Source: Brettanomyces bruxellensis
Taxonomy: Eukaryota; Ascomycota; Pichiomycetes; Pichiales; Pichiaceae
NCBI RefSeq assembly: GCF_011074885.1
Contig: NC_054688.1
Coordinates: forward strand, 930,001-994,000
DNA: 64,000 nucleotides
Direction of reading: 5' to 3'
The notes below the pieces were generated by a model that made no database searches, was not told where the DNA came from, and saw only the letters and a program-made list of their open reading frames with translations. Positions 61,241 through 64,000 of this stretch are shown in pieces. Both the position numbers and the translations under genes were made by a program. Every line of letters begins with the position of its first letter. The stretch's first letter is position 1.

Positions 61241-62668
61241 TTAATAGGGACCAATTTCATGCTCCTTTTGAATTCTCTCTGCTTCAGCCTTCTTCTCCTC
61301 TTCTTTATCCCGGCCTCTTTCAGCAGCAGCCTTTGTTTGGGCGATTGTATTAAAAGTTCCATTCCAGATCACCTTTCTTCTTTTTTTAGATGGGTTCGCT
61401 CCATCTTCCTGCTCCTTGTCCTTCATCATGGATTTAATGTTTTCATAAACTTGTTCATTTGAAATGTTTGGAGCATACTTGAATTTAGCCTCGTATCTTG
61501 ACTTCTCTTCCTTATATCTTGGATCCAAAAGAAGTATTGAAATATGTTTGGCAAACTTAGACTCTGGGATGAGCTTACCTGTAAGTGGGCAACGAAGAAG
61601 TCTTTCCCCAGTAATCGGATCAACACTGTCTCCTTTGGTTTTCTCTCTCTGCCTCTTTAGTCTGGATTCACCTGCAGAAAGAATTTTCACCCCCTTAGGA
61701 ACTGGCCGGTGTATTTTCTTATCAGAATTGTCTGAATCCACAACTCGTGCTTTCACATTTTCCGACTTCAACATCTCTTTATTATTCTCTGCATCATAGT
61801 CAGGTGGTGCCTCCTCGATCATAGTCGAAGCACGTTTCTGAACCAATGATCTAAATTCCAACTCACTCTTTTCAAGAGGAGCTGGTAATGCTGCTGCATC
61901 GTCCAAATCTGTGAATTCAATCTTCTGTACGACACTGAAGTCCTGCCAATCAATTGAAGCATAATAAAGACGTTTCTGCTCCTCATCCTTTAACTCTTTA
62001 CTCAAGTCAGATTTAACCTTCTTATCGTGCTCAGCTCTTGCAAAGCATCGATCCAAAAACTTAGTTTGGTCAAAATTACCTATCAAACTTCTTATTTCAT
62101 CTTGTGATGTAATTATTCGCCTGTAGCACTCTAAATAAAAGTTGAATATTTTGTGCATCGAGTGGCCCTCATCTAAAAAAGCAGTTTGTGCTGTTAGCTG
62201 GATGTTTCCCTTGCTTAGCTTTTTGAGCCAAATTAGGAATCTTTCACCATTCACAGCAGTAAACCGGGCAACTAACTTTATCACCTCTAAATCAACAGGT
62301 GATATCTTACTCACAAACTCCCCCGGTAAATATTTTAATTGTTTGATGTTCATGATGAAATCGGTATCTTTCTCATCGTTGCCCGAAGCACCATCTTTCT
62401 TATCGCCCTTACTATCATTTTTTCTACTTCCTTTAAATTTTCCCTCCTTGATCTGCTGCAATATATGCCTATAATATCCATTATACGGATCCTTGTCTAA
62501 TAGGAATTGGAATTTATCGTTTTTTACTTCTCTTGCTTTTACCCTTTGCTCAAAAGCCACTCCATTTCTTGCCACATATCCAGCTGTCTTTTCTATCATG
62601 ATCCTCACCTCCGGAGGAGGAAGAGTTACTCCTTTCGGTAATGACTGCAATTTTTCTTCCTTCACCAT
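61241..62668 (-). CDS. PRP21: Splicing factor SF3a subunit Prp21 (SF3A1)
   Basis: Scaffold subunit of SF3a, a component of the U2 snRNP needed for prespliceosome formation. It has 475 residues, longer than the reduced baker's yeast Prp21 (280). Two SURP modules are seen: about residues 20-75 (I-E-K-T-A-G-Y-V-A-R-N-G, F-L-L-D-K-D-P-Y-N-G-Y-Y) and about 128-185 (V-A-R-F-T-A-V-N-G-E-R-F). The central W-Q-D-F-S-V-V-Q-K-I-E-F-T region binds the partner subunits. The C-terminal half has the SF3A1-type block D-P-I-T-G-E-R-L-L-R-C-P-L-T-G-K and ends in a charged Lys/Glu segment. No ubiquitin-like domain is present. Confidence 0.92.
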   Translation of the reverse strand: MVKEEKLQSLPKGVTLPPPEVRIMIEKTAGYVARNGVAFEQRVKAREVKNDKFQFLLDKDPYNGYYRHILQQIKEGKFKGSRKNDSKGDKKDGASGNDEKDTDFIMNIKQLKYLPGEFVSKISPVDLEVIKLVARFTAVNGERFLIWLKKLSKGNIQLTAQTAFLDEGHSMHKIFNFYLECYRRIITSQDEIRSLIGNFDQTKFLDRCFARAEHDKKVKSDLSKELKDEEQKRLYYASIDWQDFSVVQKIEFTDLDDAAALPAPLEKSELEFRSLVQKRASTMIEEAPPDYDAENNKEMLKSENVKARVVDSDNSDKKIHRPVPKGVKILSAGESRLKRQREKTKGDSVDPITGERLLRCPLTGKLIPESKFAKHISILLLDPRYKEEKSRYEAKFKYAPNISNEQVYENIKSMMKDKEQEDGANPSKKRRKVIWNGTFNTIAQTKAAAERGRDKEEEKKAEAERIQKEHEIGPY

Positions 62669-63246
62669 TGTGATAATAAAAAAGGATGGTTCTTTATCGA
62701 GTGATCTTTGTAGTGTAGTAAGATTCTATAAATATGAAGAGAAAAAGTGCATTGAAAATTTGGGTCCTCTTCAAGTACATGATTTCGAACCTTCTTTTTT
62801 AAGGATACGTACTACATCCGTACATGGGAGAAGAATTTGATTTGTGCGTTTATCGGCTTTTATCTTCACACAAATCATCGTGAAAGTCTTTTTCGATGAA
62901 AGATTGTAGGATAAGTATAATCAAACGGGTCTCCATCTTGAACCAGATAGCACAAGTTATTTTTATCAATATCATTGATATATCTAGCTCAAATAGCCTT
63001 CTGAAAGATTGGAGACTAAAGTAATAGAAGAAAAATAATAAAAATAAATTAGCACATCATATCACGTGATAGCGGGTTTGTGCGTCAATGGTGGCCTTCT
63101 TTTTCTCCGTCTTGGCGTCAGACTATATAAGCAGATGCATATCTGAGTCTTTTTCAAATTTCATACAACATGTTAACTTTAAAAATGTTGTTCAAGCGAA
63201 AAATTTGTTAAATTTAGTCATATTAATAAAGTTTGGATCAATAAAA
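62669..63246. promoter_or_regulatory. Divergent promoter region, PRP21 and small gene
   Basis: Contains CACGTG at 63063-63068 (Cbf1/Pho4-type E-box) and a strong TATA box TATATAAG at 63124-63131, 116 bp upstream of the small ORF at 63247. The order E-box, TATA, ATG indicates a true plus-strand promoter. Confidence 0.5.
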
Positions 63247-63435
63247 ATGTATTCACAATCAGACGCTATCCAGAGGCTTCGGATGATACGTGAACATTTC
63301 ACAGACTACCATCCTAGAAAAGAGTTTCCTTATCTTCCTTCTGAGGAAAGAGCAAGGTATTATCGGACTTCAAATAAGCTAGGATTAACACAAAGTCAAA
63401 TGGTTGACTTGATTCACAGATCACTTAGAAGATGA
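63247..63435 (+). CDS. Small protein of 62 residues, unknown function
   Basis: Starting at the ATG at 63247 this encodes 62 residues rich in Arg and Tyr: M-Y-S-Q-S-D-A-I-Q-R-L-R, then E-F-P-Y-L-P-S-E-E-R-A-R-Y-Y-R and the end M-V-D-L-I-H-R-S-L-R-R. It looks soluble and helical, with no signal peptide or membrane span. The frame is open upstream to 63088, but that part is 5' leader downstream of or across the TATA box at 63124. A TATA box and CACGTG at ordinary distances support transcription. I recognise no family. Confidence 0.5.
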   Translation: MYSQSDAIQRLRMIREHFTDYHPRKEFPYLPSEERARYYRTSNKLGLTQSQMVDLIHRSLRR

Positions 63436-63687
63436 TACACTTTGTGAGTCTACATCATTAGGCCCTACAACATGAAATGCAGAATCATACATCTTAAGTA
63501 TGATATCAGCAAGGCGTGACATATAGACGGAATATGGTGTTAGTGGGCTTTCGTGACATACCTATAAAAACTATTTATTAGACTGATAGTATCACTATCG
63601 GTGGTGTGTATCAACGTCACATCATATTTAATACATTAATGCATTCATTCGACTTATGGATAATTGTATATGACATCTGTATTCAAA
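63436..63687. other. Convergent 3' regions at the right end
   Basis: Short AT-rich spacer between two convergent genes. No feature is seen. Confidence 0.4.
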
Positions 63688-64000
63688 CTAAAAAGGATAA
63701 TACATAAGCTTGGTGGTCTCGAAGTGTTTTCTGATAGAATTTATAATTTCTAACCTGTATTTGTCGTCTTGGAGATCAGGATTAGCTTCGTATAATTCCT
63801 TCACGTATTTGAAAAGTTGCTCGGATTTTTGTAATGAATTGTCTAAGTCTGTTGAATCTGCTTGCGGATGTGTGAAATAGTAAACAAACACAATATCAGA
63901 GAATGTTAGAAGTGCAAGTTCATGGCAGTTTCTCTGTCTATTGTCAACAGATATCCCTTCTCCAATTGCTCCCGCGATTTTACCAATAAGATCCTCTTTT
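63688..64000 (-). CDS. C-terminal part of an unidentified protein, truncated by the window edge
   Basis: The minus-strand frame is open from the right edge to a TAG at 63688-63690 and gives 103 residues. It reads E-D-L-I-G-K-I-A-G-A-I-G-E, then N-R-Q-R-N-C-H-E-L-A-L-L-T-F-S-D-I-V-F-V-Y-Y-F, and ends in R-K-H-F-E-T-T-K-L-M-Y-Y-P-F. The composition is protein-like and helical, with Leu/Tyr-rich segments. I do not recognise the family. There is no ATG start in the window, so it continues to the right. Confidence 0.65.
   Translation of the reverse strand, partial: KEDLIGKIAGAIGEGISVDNRQRNCHELALLTFSDIVFVYYFTHPQADSTDLDNSLQKSEQLFKYVKELYEANPDLQDDKYRLEIINSIRKHFETTKLMYYPF

Noticed and set aside
1..64000. 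CRISPR arrays, phage, IS elements or bacterial operons
   Set aside because: No regularly spaced repeats, transposase or prokaryotic gene organisation is seen; all genes are of yeast type.

Overview
This is a segment of nuclear chromosome from a budding yeast (Saccharomycotina). Nearly all genes are intron-less, single-copy yeast orthologues on both strands. Conserved leucines are encoded by CTG (for example at 1531-1533, in the kinase K-L-C-D-F-G motif), so the species decodes CUG as leucine and is not in the CUG-Ser clade. The AT-rich base composition, long intergenic gaps and gene content suggest Pichiaceae (Brettanomyces/Ogataea/Pichia type). The exact species is an inference I cannot prove.

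Layout. 1-2.5 kb: a cell-wall-integrity MAPKK (MKK1/2) and a tRNA-Pro(UGG). 2.5-6.1 kb: no genes, but degenerate direct repeats upstream of the tRNA, probably a graveyard of LTR retroelement remnants. 6.1-13.7 kb: LOS1 (tRNA exportin) and PPS1 (dual-specificity phosphatase), each broken by two single-base frameshifts, at least three of them in short homopolymers. 14.4-20.6 kb: peroxisomal D-amino-acid oxidase, a nonaspanin (TM9), OCA2 and the porin POR1. 20.6-24.0 kb: a 3.4-kb gap with at most one decayed ORF. 24.0-39.9 kb: metabolism and transport, namely a flavin monooxygenase, BNA3, a Dal5-family permease, two inverted TauD/JLP1 dioxygenases flanking a DLD1-type D-lactate dehydrogenase, and a Mep1/3-type ammonium permease. 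41.3-63.4 kb: mostly housekeeping genes (FRA1, a WW protein, PEX1, DPB4, NYV1, SLH1, ELP6, TGL3, PRE1, PRP21) and a new 62-residue small gene. The 3' part of an unidentified gene runs off the right edge.

The most interesting unit is 28.0-36.5 kb. A permease related to Seo1/Fen2/Dal5, two alpha-ketoglutarate-dependent sulfonate dioxygenases and an FAD-linked 2-hydroxyacid dehydrogenase lie together. Promoters of the permease and dioxygenase genes carry TGTGGC cores like Met31/Met32 sites. This reads as a sulfonate uptake and desulfonation cluster. The two dioxygenase genes are inverted relative to each other and share long nucleotide-identical tracts inside otherwise diverged sequence, a sign of gene conversion.
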